Below, piece after piece: positions 40,012-49,829 of a stretch of 64,000 bases of DNA (position 1 is its first letter; the number at the start of each line of letters is the position of its first letter). This stretch comes from Geotrypetes seraphini (Eukaryota; Chordata; Amphibia; Gymnophiona; Dermophiidae). Under the pieces are notes generated by a model. The model saw only the letters and a list, made by a program, of their open reading frames with translations, was not told the origin of the DNA and did not search any database. A program made the position numbers and the translations under genes. Where the stretch lies: positions 114,515,380 through 114,579,379 of the forward strand of contig NC_047095.1 of NCBI RefSeq assembly GCF_902459505.1. The letters are read 5' to 3'.

Positions 40012-41529
40012 TCTAATATAATAAAACGATAAGCTGCGTATGCGCACTTCCTATGCATGCGCCGCTTTTCCGTGAGCTGTAGCGACCCGCAGGTAGGAGT
40101 GCGCATGCGTGGCTTAGGGTTCTGTTTTTCGGTCTGGCCTGCTCCCTGCTGCTCCTTGCTGTTTTTCGCTCTGGCCTGCTCCCTGCCGTATTGTATTTTT
40201 TAGTTGAAAGACGCGGCGGTGGCTCCTCTCACGATCCCCGCCTGGTGGAGATCATGAGAGGAGCCACCGCCGCGTCTTTCAACTAAAAAAATACAATATG
40301 GCAAGGCGAGCAGGGAGCAGGCCAGACCGAAGCTCCGACTTGAACTGCCAGTTGGCCAGCTCCCTTGCCAGACTTCTTTTTTCACTTTAAAGGTGCCGCC
40401 GCGGCTCCTGTCACCAGGGAGTCGGACAGATCACCATGGCAGCCACTCCCCCCTCCCGCCTACACGGAGCCACTCCCCCTCTTGGCCTACTGGGAGCAGG
40501 CGACTGAAGCCCGGTACTTCCGGGTAGCTAAGGGGTGGAGCGCGCTGCGTGCCCAGGGTCCAGGTGGAGAAGCCGGTGCTAGAGCCGCTTGCACACATTA
40601 GCGCTGGCTAACGCGCCCCGGGAAAGGCCTGAAAGCGCCAGGGAGGAGCCACCCCTAAGACAAAGATGCCAGCAGAAATGGAACAGGGCTGAATTTTCAA
40701 GGACTGCTTGACTTGAAGCATTTATTTCTTGATAACAATGTTCTCAGCTTTTTTGAAGATGGGGCACTACAGAAGTGTTTGCAACTGTCTAACCTAGCCC
40801 TGCAACAGAATCTGCTCACTGTCATTTCCCTGAGGTAAGAGTCTAAAGCTATGCATTAGTAATAAACACTCACAGATGCATATTTTGGGGTAGGTATTTA
40901 GTTATATAAATGTACAACACCCACTACATGATTAACCTGTTTATGAATACATATTTCTTGCTGGTTGCTATGTATACTACCAACTACTGATTAAGAAACT
41001 GCAACACTATGAAGTCCAAAGCACCTTTAATAAAGCATATAACAGTCCAAATAAGAAGTTGCTTTCTGGGAGAACAGACTCAATTCAAAGCACTTACTTT
41101 CTCTCAATTTCAAGCAGCCTCTTTAAGGATGTATTTCAGCTGGTGTGTTTTCATCAGGAGAAGTAAAACACACCTTACAAACTCACTGGACAGAAATAAA
41201 GACAGAAATACAGAAAGCGGCTAAGGAGACAGAGAGAGAAAGAAATAAAGACAGACACACACACATATATTAGTGTGGGTCTAGGCAGGGAGAGCGACAG
41301 AAAGAAAAAAAAGATAGAAAGAAAGAAAGAAAGATAGACAGCGGGAGGGAGAAAGAAAGATAGAAAGAAATAAAGAAAGATAGACAGGGCAGGGAAAGAG
41401 ACAGAAAGAAAAAAGATAGATGGGGCAGGGAGAGAGACAGAAAGAAAGGAAGAAAGAGGCAGGAGAAAGACAGACAGACAGACAGACATCTATTCTAGCA
41501 CCCGTTAATGTAACGGGCTTAAACACTAG
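40012..41529 (+). mobile_element. Helitron, non-autonomous, carrying captured sequence
   Basis: Starts TCTAATATAATAAAACG after A, ends with CCCGTTAATGTAACGGGC hairpin and CTAG (41526-41529) before T. A 5' subterminal palindrome lies at about 40165-40340 (GAGGAGCCACCGCCGCGTCT). A GACAGA-rich 3' tail (41200-41490) matches the other Helitrons. The middle (about 40640-41200) is absent from the other copies and includes an exon-like LRR segment. Confidence 0.85.
40659..40834 (+). pseudogene. Leucine-rich-repeat exon captured in a Helitron
   Basis: The frame is open for 58 codons and ends in CTGAG followed by GTAAGA, a strong donor. It reads NFQGLLDLKHLFLDNNVLSF and later CLQLSNLALQQNLLTVISL. Both fit the LRR consensus LxxLxLxxNxL, spaced as two or more adjacent repeats. 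Acceptor-like CAG sites lie at 40672-40686. Helitrons are known to pick up host gene pieces with introns, and the AT-rich stretch after the donor would then be captured intron. The donor gene was not recognised. It is likely not a working gene here, but it could act as a cassette exon if transcribed. Confidence 0.55.
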
Positions 41530-41930
41530 TGTTTCTATAAAAAGTAATTAATTTGCATGCTGAAACTTGGGTGGCCTGTATAGAACTCGGGGATTAATGC
41601 CGCCTCTTAGGTCTTTGCATTGGCTCCCATCCACTCCTGCATGAAGTTCAGACTTTTTATACTCGCAAAGGCGTTCATTTTGCAGATCTTCATTTCCACT
41701 CGTCTCCCAGTCACCCCCTTCCCAGGGTTCATTCATCAGAAAGAAAGGTTAACCTGTGCTTTTTTCAGTGCTTTCCACCTTGCTGCACCAAATGTCTGGA
41801 AGCTGCCTGCGCAGCTTCTTCACACTCCCTCTTTTCCTGTATTGAAATACTGCCTGAAACCCCGCTTTTTTTTTGGGGGGGGGAGGCTTCTTTTAAAACA
41901 ATTTTTCTCTAACTAGGGCCCTCCTAATTT
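41530..41930. other. No recognised gene
   Basis: 41620-41870 may be a worn L2-like C-terminal part on the plus strand (FSAFHLAAPNVWKLPAQLLH resembles the APxxWNxLP motif). Otherwise unassigned. Confidence 0.35.
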
Positions 41931-41934
41931 AGGG

Positions 41935-42340
41935 AGGGGGAATGGGACTTGATATACCACTTTTTCTGTGTGGTTACAATCAAAGTGGTTTTACATATTT
42001 TAGACGGGTACTTATTTTGTACCTGGGGCAATGAAGTGCTTCATGTGACTTGCCCAGGTTCACAAGGAGCTGCAATAGAAATCAAACTCATAACCTAGCT
42101 GCTGTAACCACTACACAACTCCTCTACGCCATACATGTGATAAAGAGAAAGGGATGGGGACTTGTATACCGCCTTTTTGTAGTTTTACAACCACACTCAA
42201 AGCGGTTTACATACAGGTACTTCAAGTATTTTCCCTATCTGTCCCGGTGGACTCGCAATCTTATCTAATGCACGTGGGGTGGTGGAGGATTAAGTGACTT
42301 GCCCAGGGTCACAAGGAGCAGTGCAGGTTTTGTACGTCTT
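41935..42340 (-). repeat. Two SINEs in a row, reverse orientation
   Basis: Unit 1 (41935-42130) and unit 2 (about 42140-42340) both show the reverse of the SINE body: a tail near TTGATATACCAC or TTGTATACCGCC, then TACCTGGGGCAATG or CTGTCCCGGTGGACTCGC, then TGACTTGCCCAGG and the head region. Similar but not identical, so probably independent insertions. Confidence 0.7.
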
Positions 42341-42384
42341 CACTAGTCTGTAAACTCTCTTGAGTAGGTTCTCTCTTAGGTGTA

Positions 42385-43163
42385 CAGTGGTACCTCGGTT
42401 TACGAGTGCACTGGTTTGCGAGTGTTTTGCAAGACGAGCAAAACATTTGCAAAATCGGTGCCTCGGAAACCGAGCATGGCTTGATTTACGAGCACCCCCG
42501 CAATCCGGCACCCCCCCTGCCTCGAACCGGCACCCCCCGCCACGATCCGACCCCCCCCCCCCCCCCGACACGATTGAGCACCCCCCCGCCGCTTCTTACC
42601 CTCATCTGGGCACTCTTGAAGATTGGCCTCCTCGTCTGCTGGGCCTTGAGTATCTGAGCATGCTCAAGGCCTGCGAGTTCACGTTCTGAACGTGAACGTA
42701 AACTTGCAGGCCTAGAGCATGCTCAGATGCTCAAGGCCCAGCAGACGAGGAGGCCGATCTTCAAGAGTGCCCAGAAGAGGGTAAGAAGCGGCGGGGGGGT
42801 GCCCAATTGTGTCGGGGGGGGTGTCGGGGAGTGCCCAATTGTGTCGGGGGGGATGTCGGATCGTGTCGGGGGGGTGCCCAATTGTGTCGGGGGGATGCCC
42901 AATCGTGGCGGGGGGGGTCGGATCGTGGCGGGGGTTGCCGGTTCGAGGCAGGGGGGGTGCCGGATCGCAGTGGGGGGAGGCCTGATCGCAGGGGGCGCCT
43001 TTGAGGGGAGCAATCCGGTTCTCGGGGGGGGGGGGGGGTTTGGGGTTCGCATCAAAGCGAGTTTCCATTATTTCCTGTGGGGAAACTCGCTTTGATAAAC
43101 GAGCATTTTGGATTACGAGCATGCTCCTGGAACGGATTATACTCGTAATCCAAGGTACTACTG
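42385..43163. mobile_element. pogo/Tigger-like MITE, complete
   Basis: Ends CAGTGGTACCTCGG and CCAAGGTACTACTG, flanked by TA on both sides (42383-42384, 43164-43165). Interior has a palindrome around 42650-42745 and C- or G-rich arms (42500-42600; 42790-43045). TTTACGAGTG and TACGAGCATG motifs are subterminal. No transposase. Truncated relative at 3558-3930. Confidence 0.8.
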
Positions 43164-43165
43164 TA

Positions 43166-43886
43166 TCTGTACAACACTGCGTGTCTTGCAGTTCTCTATG
43201 GCAAAAAAAAAAAATATATATATATATATATATAACAGCTGTGCATTCCAGTGATTCTCTTGCAGTAAATGTGCCAATTTAATTTTTTAAGCAAACTCTG
43301 GGCTTCCAGGCTAAAAACTGAACCGAGGCCACTATCAAAATGTGTTTGTGGACTTCTGATATTGGGGGGTGGGGGGGTGGGAGGAAAGAAGAATTCATTT
43401 GTACTCTGCTGTCTCTAGACTGTTTTTATTTTGCCACAGGTCCTGCTGCCTTTCTTCTATGTGGCTTTTATTTTAGAGAGGTCTCCTTTCCACGGAGACT
43501 TTCTTTCCCCAGCCAGACCAGCTAACAGAGGCTGTGCTGGAGGAGGAGCATAAGATGTGAATCAAGAAAACATCAGTCCTACCCTTAGGCATCCACTTAT
43601 ATTCCCCTGCCTGTCCAATCTGATGTCACGGTACTCTTATTGAAGGTTGAGTGGATTAGTAGTGTGTCAAATTATCTCCCTAGAGTGTCTTCTGGCCCTG
43701 CTTTTGCACTAGGCAGGCGTGAGGAAACCGTATATGCTGGTTGTAATTTTAAAGTGTGTAGGATGACTTGATCCTTGCCCCAGGGAGCACCTAGGACAAG
43801 GAGGTTTAAGTGTTTGCTAAAGACCACAAAGAGAGAGTTGATAGAGGTAAGTGGATGGTTAAGTGTCAGCACAATCCTAAATTGGT
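43166..43886. other. No recognised gene
   Basis: Contains an AT microsatellite (43214-43233) and otherwise unassigned sequence. Confidence 0.35.
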
Positions 43887-43974
43887 CAGGAACTGGTCTC
43901 GATTCCTGCCAGTTCAGCACTCCTCCCCCCCTCATTGTATTTGTTCAGTGATGCTTTTTAGTTAGCCAACAGCA
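43887..43974 (+). repeat. Left of two direct repeats flanking an L2-like tail
   Basis: About 87 bp, roughly 85% identical to 44362-44448; shares GCCAGTTCAG-like, CATTGTATTTGT and TAGCCAACAGCA runs. Confidence 0.7.
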
Positions 43975-44361
43975 CCTACTGCTACTACTTATCACTTATA
44001 TAGCGCTGAAAGAAATACGTAGCGCTGTACATTTTGACATCTGTAGACAGTCCCTGCTCATAAGAGCTTGCAATCTAACTTGGACAGACAGACATGACAT
44101 ATAGGGTTGGGGATGGGTGAAGTGAGAGGAGTTAGGAGTTGAAAGCACTCTCAAAGAGGTGGGCTTTTAACTGGACCTTGATCACTGCCAGAGACGGAGC
44201 CAGCCTTAAGGATTCGGGCAGCTTGTTCCAAGCAGACGGTGCAGCAAGGTGGAAGGGTCAGAGTCTAGAGTTGGCTGATAAGAGAAGGGCACAGATAGGA
44301 GGGACTTAGCAGCTGAGCGGAGCTCCGGGGTGGATCATAGGGGGAGATAAGAGAGCTAGTT
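43975..44361 (-). mobile_element. L2-like LINE 3' end
   Basis: On the minus strand: HLAAPSAWNKLPES, then a VQLKAH-type stretch and a 3' UTR ending at TGATAAGTAGTAGCAG. The standard L2-like C-terminus. Confidence 0.7.
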
Positions 44362-44448
44362 AGGAACTGGACTGGATTCCTGGCAGTTCAGCTCCCCCTC
44401 CCCCATTGTATTTGTCCAGTGACTTGGCTTTTTAGCTAGCCAACAGCA
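44362..44448 (+). repeat. Right of two direct repeats flanking an L2-like tail
   Basis: See 43887-43974; the pair brackets the LINE fragment. Confidence 0.7.
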
Positions 44449-44925
44449 TATCTCTCTTGTAAATGCATCTGTTCAGAGCCATTGTAGAAGCTTTTACCTT
44501 CAAAGAGATGCTGGCCTGTCTTGTCTTTGACGCTATACCCTGGACATTTGAATTATACCGAATCAAAGTCATCTTAGTGACTTCTGATACTGGAGCGAAG
44601 TAACTTGACGATTTTTTTTTTAACCTGGACATTTTCTCAGGCTGTTAAGTGATCCCTTGGTCACTATATATGCAGCTATGATTGGTTAATCAAAATAACT
44701 GTTCTTCTCCCTTCTTCCTGTGCAGTCTCTTATATTCCATGCATCAAAAATACGCTGCCATCTCCCTGCAACCCAGAGGTTGCTGCATGCTTAGTTTTAA
44801 GGAACTTAGTCGAAAACCAAACAGAGAAACCAGTCCTCTGCAGATAAATCAGGAATACAAAAAGACGGAGTCGGCGAGCAAACTTGAAAACTCCATTCAC
44901 TAAAACAGTAGGCGCGGATCATAGA
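44449..44925. other. No recognised gene
   Basis: A 73-codon frame at 44682-44903 follows an acceptor-like CTTCTTCCTGTGCAG but has no recognisable domain. Unassigned. Confidence 0.3.
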
Positions 44926-45065
44926 AACATAGAAATAGACGGCAGATAAGGGCCACGGCCCATCTAGTCTGCCCACCCCAATGACCCTCCCCTACCTTTC
45001 TCTGTGAATAGATCCCATGTGTCTATCCCATTTGGCCTTAAAATCAGGCACGCTGCTGGCCTCTT
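44926..45065 (-). mobile_element. CR1-clade LINE 3' tail
   Basis: ATAGAAACATAGAAATAGAC, GGCAGATAAGGGCCACGGCC, CATCTAGTCTGCCCACCCC: reverse of the CR1-type 3' UTR seen at 53990-54140. Confidence 0.7.
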
Positions 45066-45177
45066 TGTGAATCAGTTGCCGTTAACTTTAGGCATAGAAA
45101 ACTCTGGAATAAATTGGGGACGCCTAAATATTAGCTCACTGATGGGCGGGTAGGTTTTATAGAATCGGTGCTGATAT

Positions 45178-45437
45178 TAGAGAATGGCACGGGGACAGAT
45201 TTGTCCCCGCAGGAGCTCAATTTCCCCATCCCATCCCCGTGAGTTTTGTCGCTGATCCTGCCCCATTCCTGTAAGCTCTGCCTTAACCGCACAGGCCTCA
45301 AACACTTATGATTTTAAAGTGTTTGAGGCTTGTGCAGATGAGGACAGAGGTTGCAGGAATGAGGAAAAGAACTTGGTGGGATGGGAAAATGAGTTCCTGT
45401 GGAGACGGGGAAAATTTTGTCTCTGTGTCATTTTCTA
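45178..45437. mobile_element. MITE family TAGAGAATGACA, copy 2
   Basis: Ends TAGAGAATGGCACGGGGACA and TGTGTCATTTTCTA. Centre has CTCAAACACTTATGATTTTA and its inverse. Confidence 0.75.
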
Positions 45438-45631
45438 CTTGGGAGAACAGAATAGAAAATTGAATAAATAGTGTGAAAAGTTTCAGCCTCTGATAACCAC
45501 AGCTGGTATTGTGACATCATAATGCCTCATTCCACCAATAAGAGCCAACCTCATCAGTGATGTCACAAAGGCTTCATTGTCCTGAACTTGGCTCACTTTT
45601 GCTACATTCTGATTTCTAAAGTGGTGCAGTG

Positions 45632-45914
45632 TAGAGAATGACGCGGGGACAAATTTTTCTCTGTCTCTGCAAGAACTGTCTCCCTGTCCCCAACAAGTTT
45701 TGTCGCTGACCTTGTCTCTGTGCCCCATTCCTGTAAGCTCTGCCTTAACTGCACAAGCCTCTGTACAACACTTAGGATTTTAAAGCATTTGAGGCTTGTG
45801 TAGATGAGGATGGAGCATGCAGGAACGGGGCAGGGACAGGAAAAGAACTCACTAGGATGGGAAAATGAGTTCCTGCGGGGACGGGAAAAATTCGCCCCCA
45901 TGTGTCATTCTTTA
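45632..45914. mobile_element. MITE family TAGAGAATGACA, copy 3
   Basis: Ends TAGAGAATGACGCGGGGACA and GTGTCATTCTTTA; same centre as copy 2. The two lie 195 bp apart. Confidence 0.75.
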
Positions 45915-46393
45915 GCTGATATCAGCACCTAATTTAGGCGGTCTTTATAGAATCAGGGTCTATATGTTTAGTTTGGAAAGAGCAGATTGCTGAAACATAC
46001 ATAGAACGATTGTCTAAAAGTATTGTTCTTACAGCGTCATTTTTGTGATTGATAGAAGTCTCTTAATACTCCACAAAGCACATTCAGAACTTTCTCATCT
46101 ATTGTTCACCTGTAATAACTGTGGAAAAGCAATTGCCTAACCACAGGAGAAGAAAGCTTTCAAGGTGGCATAGCTAAAGTGATGAAAATACAAATGGGAG
46201 AGTGCACTTACTCATTAAAATGCAACATTTGCAAATACCACACTGTAATGTGAGCTAAAGGAGAAAAAGCCGCAGAATATACCAGCTCTAAAAAGCACTT
46301 TAGGCATAAATATCTATCATAGACAGAAAAACTTCCTCTGTTTTTATTCTTTACCAAACAAGTGAAAAAGAAAATAGCACTTATCTTAACAAG
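45915..46393. other. No recognised gene
   Basis: AT-rich unassigned sequence upstream of MGAT1. Confidence 0.35.
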
Positions 46394-46560
46394 CGAATGA
46401 CACGGGGATAAATATGTCCCTGTCTCCGGATCTATCTGCATCCCCACCACTGTAAGCTTTGTCCTCATCTGCACAAGCCTCAGACACTTACTGTATATAC
46501 TCAAATATAAACCTAGATTTTTGGGCCAAAAATGGAGGTCTCGGTTTATATTTGAGTCTT
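46394..46560. repeat. MITE remnants
   Basis: 46394-46495 is half of the TAGAGAATGACA family (GAATGACACGGGGATAAATA). It joins at 46498 a palindrome, TACTCAAATATAAACC...GGTTTATATTTGAGT, related to the element around the CR1 at 12083. Confidence 0.6.
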
Positions 46561-46679
46561 CCCCTTCTCAGACCCATCGCAGGCCTCTACCCGGGGCCTA
46601 CCTTAAGCTGGTCCAGTGGTAAACCAGGGCAAGAGTGATCCTCCTCTCTCTACTCAAAATGGTTGACATGAGTTCCCAC

Positions 46680-46805
46680 AGTGGTTGCTATATTTATTTA
46701 CTGCTTTTTCATGAAGAGATTCACCCAAAGCAGTTACAATATATTGAACAGTAATCAGGTACTCTTAAATATTTTCCCTATCTGTCCTGGCAAACTCTCA
46801 ATCTA
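46680..46805 (-). repeat. SINE tail
   Basis: TATTTATTTACTGC, CCAAAGCAGTTACAATATAT, TATTTTCCCTATCTGTCCTG: reverse of the SINE 3' half. Confidence 0.6.
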
Positions 46806-46989
46806 ACTGTAGTCATTATGAGGCTGGAGGAATTGATTCAGGATTCGTATGAAGACATATTTCTTCATAGAAGGGTGACGAGTGCACAGAATTATCAGAG
46901 GAAGTGGTTGGAGAACTAGGGGTAAATCCTGGTATAGATACAAAGGGTTCTTAGTGGTGGGGAAACTTGAGATCTGTGGTAGTGCAATA

Positions 46990-47112
46990 AAGAACATAAG
47001 AACTACCGTACTGAGTCAAGAAAAAGGTCAATCAAGCCCCATCTCCTGTTTGCAGTAAAGGCCAATCCAGGTCATAAGTATCTGACAGTATCCCAGAGTC
47101 GATTTCAGACCA
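46990..47112 (-). mobile_element. CR1-clade LINE 3' tail
   Basis: AAGAACATAAGAACTACCGT, CTGAGTCAAGAAAAAGGTCA: reverse of a CR1-type 3' end, 210 bp before the MGAT1 start codon. Confidence 0.65.
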
Positions 47113-47319
47113 CTTGTGGCCTACTTCTGGAGTTTATCTACTGTTATTGTCTTTCTGTAGTGGGCATCCTGCCTTTTGAAGAAATATGTCCTCCCCTTTG
47201 TTCCCCATTTTACATCTAATTTATTTTTATCCATAGGCTGATGGCTGTGGCGTGAAGTCTCCTCCCCAACCCCTAACTGAGGGTGTGCGTATGAGACTGA
47301 CGGACGGGCCCCCCAAAGG

Positions 47320-48648
47320 ATGTTGAGGAAGAGCAGCATTGTCCTCTGGGGCGTGGTGCTCTTTGTGGCCTGGAATGCCCTCATTCTCCTCTTCCTCTGG
47401 AACCGGCAAACTCCAGACGCAACCAGTAACCTAACCTATGAGGTGATGAAGCTGGCGCAGGATGCAGAAGATGAGCTGGAGCATCAGAAGGCTCTTCTGC
47501 AACAGATCCGGGAGTACAGTGCTGTCTGGAGCCGGCAGCGGAAGAAAAGTGTTACACTCCCTCCTCTGCCTTCCCTCAATCCACCCTCCAGGGAAAGGGG
47601 GGAGCCCAGTCCAGCAGAGCCAGTTATCCCAGTACTGGTGATTGCTTGTGATCGTAGCACAGTACGTCGCTGCCTGGATAAGCTCATCCAATACCGACCC
47701 TCCAAGGAGCGCTTCCCAATCGTGGTCAGTCAGGACTGTGGTCACCAGGAAACAGCAAAGGTCATTGCCTCCTATGGAAGTGAAGTTGTTCACATCAAGC
47801 AGCCCAATCTAAGTGAGATCCCTGTTCCCCCTGACCACCGGAAGTTTCAGGGCTACTACAAGATCTCCCGGCATTACCACTGGGCACTGGGTCAGGTCTT
47901 CCATGTTCTCAAGTACCAGGCAGCCATTGTTGTGGAAGATGACTTGGAAGTGGCGCCGGACTTCTTTGAGTACTTCCAGGCCACCTTTCCACTGCTTATG
48001 GAGGACAAGACACTGTGGTGTGTGTCAGCCTGGAATGACAATGGCAAGGAGCAGATGGTGGACAGCAAGCATCCTGAAACCCTGTACCGCACAGACTTCT
48101 TTCCAGGACTTGGATGGTTGCTCTTGGCTGAACTCTGGGATGAATTGGAGTCCAAGTGGCCCAAGGCTTTCTGGGATGACTGGATGCGTCACCCACATCA
48201 GCGCAAGGAGCGAGCATGCATCCGTCCAGAGATTTCCCGAACTATGACCTTTGGCCGTAAGGGTGTCAGCCATGGGCAGTTCTTTGACCAGCACCTGAAG
48301 TTTATCAAACTCAATGACCGCTTTGTGCCTTTCACTGAGCTGGACCTGACCTACCTCATTAAGGAGAACTTTGAAAGGACCTTCCTGGAGGAGGTCTATG
48401 GTGCCCCTGAGCTGCGGGTTGAAGAACTGCAGGGTAACCAACGACGAGAACTGGGGGTTATCCGAGTGCAGTACTCTAGCCGAGAGGCCTTCAAGGCTTT
48501 TGCTAAGGTGCTGGGCGCCATGGATGATCTCAAGGCAGGTGTGCCCCGAGCTGGCTACCGTGGCGTGGTCACTTTCCTTTACCGCAGCCGCCGTGTGTAT
48601 CTGGCACCCCCTCGGAACTGGACAGGCTATGACCCCACTTGGAGCTAG
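47320..48648 (+). CDS. MGAT1: Alpha-1,3-mannosyl-glycoprotein 2-beta-N-acetylglucosaminyltransferase (GnT-I)
   Basis: GnT-I moves GlcNAc from UDP-GlcNAc to the alpha-1,3 arm of Man5GlcNAc2 in the medial Golgi, the committed step to hybrid and complex N-glycans. The 442-residue product matches the usual length (human 445). It is a type II membrane protein: tail MLRKSS, membrane anchor about residues 6-27, coiled stem to about 100, GT13 catalytic domain from VIPVLVIACDRSTVRRCLDK (102-121). The nucleotide/Mn site is EDD at 206-208 in VVEDDLEVAPDFFEYF; D286 in FWDDWMR corresponds to the catalytic base of rabbit GnT-I. Other conserved blocks: CVSAWNDNGKEQMVD (234-248), RTDFFPGLGWLLLAELW (257-273) and RPEISRTMTFGRKGVSHGQF (302-321). 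The frame is intact and all in one exon, as in other vertebrates. The start is the first Met of the exon frame and gives the right tail. Converges with the GT6 gene about 12 kb downstream. Confidence 0.97.
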   Translation: MLRKSSIVLWGVVLFVAWNALILLFLWNRQTPDATSNLTYEVMKLAQDAEDELEHQKALLQQIREYSAVWSRQRKKSVTLPPLPSLNPPSRERGEPSPAEPVIPVLVIACDRSTVRRCLDKLIQYRPSKERFPIVVSQDCGHQETAKVIASYGSEVVHIKQPNLSEIPVPPDHRKFQGYYKISRHYHWALGQVFHVLKYQAAIVVEDDLEVAPDFFEYFQATFPLLMEDKTLWCVSAWNDNGKEQMVDSKHPETLYRTDFFPGLGWLLLAELWDELESKWPKAFWDDWMRHPHQRKERACIRPEISRTMTFGRKGVSHGQFFDQHLKFIKLNDRFVPFTELDLTYLIKENFERTFLEEVYGAPELRVEELQGNQRRELGVIRVQYSSREAFKAFAKVLGAMDDLKAGVPRAGYRGVVTFLYRSRRVYLAPPRNWTGYDPTWS

Positions 48649-48987
48649 TGCCACTCAAGGACATTGATCAATCTCCATTCCAAGTCAAAATGTCTCCTAC
48701 CTCCGAGAGGTGGACTCATTTGTGTACGGCATTCGAGTGCATTCTCTGATAATAGGATGGATGTTAGTGCAGGAGGGGAGATTTATAATGTTCCATCCCT
48801 CCTTGTGTTTTCATGAATGGATGTGCTGGAAGTTTGTGACTTCCACTGGTTTTCATTCCTACCTTGACTCATCCCTTGTTTGTGATGGCAGTAGCTTCTC
48901 TTTTCACCTTTCCATTGCTTCTGTCTCTAGCTTAGAGAGGTAAGATTGGATGGGCTTAGAACAGGTAGAGCTTATTTACTTCTAGGG

Positions 48988-49179
48988 GAGGGGTTCTCAA
49001 CCCACTCCTCGGGACGCACCTAGCTAGTCGGGTTTTCAGGATGTTCACAATGAATATGCATGATAGAAATTTACATGCAATTAAGGTAAGGCATACAAAT
49101 TTCTCTTGCATATTCATCGTGGATAGCCTGAAAATCTGACCAGCTAGGTGTGTCCCAAAGACTGAGTTGAGAACCTCTG
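48988..49179. mobile_element. hAT MITE, copy a, in the MGAT1 3' region
   Basis: Inverted ends GGGGTTCTCAACCC and GAGTTGAGAACCTCTG; 8-bp flanks TTCTAGGG (left) and CTCTAGGG (right). Core AATGAATATGCATGATAG. 340 bp after the MGAT1 stop. Confidence 0.75.
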
Positions 49180-49187
49180 CTCTAGGG

Positions 49188-49383
49188 CAGTGGTTCCCAA
49201 CCCTGTCCTGTAGGACCACCAGGCCAATCGGGTTTTCAGGCTAGCTCTAATGAATATGCATGAGAGAGATTTGCATGTAATGGAAGTGAGAGGCATGCAA
49301 ATCTGCTCTATGCATATTCATTAGGGCTAGCCTGAAAACCCGATTGGCCTGGTGGTCCTCCAGAACAGGGTTGGGAACCCCTG
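49188..49383. mobile_element. hAT MITE, copy b, in the MGAT1 3' region
   Basis: Ends CAGTGGTTCCCAACC and GGTTGGGAACCCCTG, exact target duplications CTCTAGGG at 49180-49187 and 49384-49391. The left duplication is at the same time the right one of copy a. Confidence 0.85.
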
Positions 49384-49444
49384 CTCTAGGGCACTGAAAA
49401 TTGGAAGACTGAGAAGATGGGTGCAAAGATACAACCTAGGGTAG

Positions 49445-49624
49445 CAGTTTTCAACCCAGTCCTTGGGCCAGTGAGATTTTCAGGATATGCACAATGAATA
49501 AGCATTAGAGATAGTTGCATACCAAGTCGGTAATGTACCAAATCTTTCTCTTGCACACTCATTGTACATATCCTGAAAGCCTGACTCACCAGGTGCTCCC
49601 TGGGAACTAGGTTGAAAACCACTG
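49445..49624. mobile_element. hAT MITE, copy c, in the MGAT1 3' region
   Basis: Ends CAGTTTTCAACCC and GGTTGAAAACCACTG; flanks contain TAGGGTAG and ATCTAGGA, worn relative to each other. Confidence 0.65.
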
Positions 49625-49633
49625 ATCTAGGAC

Positions 49634-49826
49634 GGGGGTAGGGAACGAGGGCTGCAAATCCAGTTGGGTTTTCAGGATTTCTCTAGTGAATATGCATGAG
49701 ATCTATTTGTTCCCACTCAGAATGGAATATGCATGAAGTTTTTGTGTGCAGATTCTCTCATGCATATTCATTTAGGCTGTCCCGAAAACCAGATTGGCTA
49801 GGGCTAGCTTGAGAAATGCGGGTTTT
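49634..49826. mobile_element. hAT MITE, copy d, in the MGAT1 3' region
   Basis: GGGGGTAGGGAACGAGGG at the left; core GTGAATATGCATGAGATC and CATGCATATTCATTTAGG; ends worn. Confidence 0.6.
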
Positions 49827-49829
49827 AAA

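Noticed and set aside
42712-43122. Pro-rich frames on the minus strand and Gly-rich frames on the plus strand
   Set aside because: By-products of C/G homopolymer runs in the pogo-like MITE.
48025-48654. 209-codon minus-strand frame and other frames within MGAT1
   Set aside because: Shadow frames of a highly conserved coding sequence.
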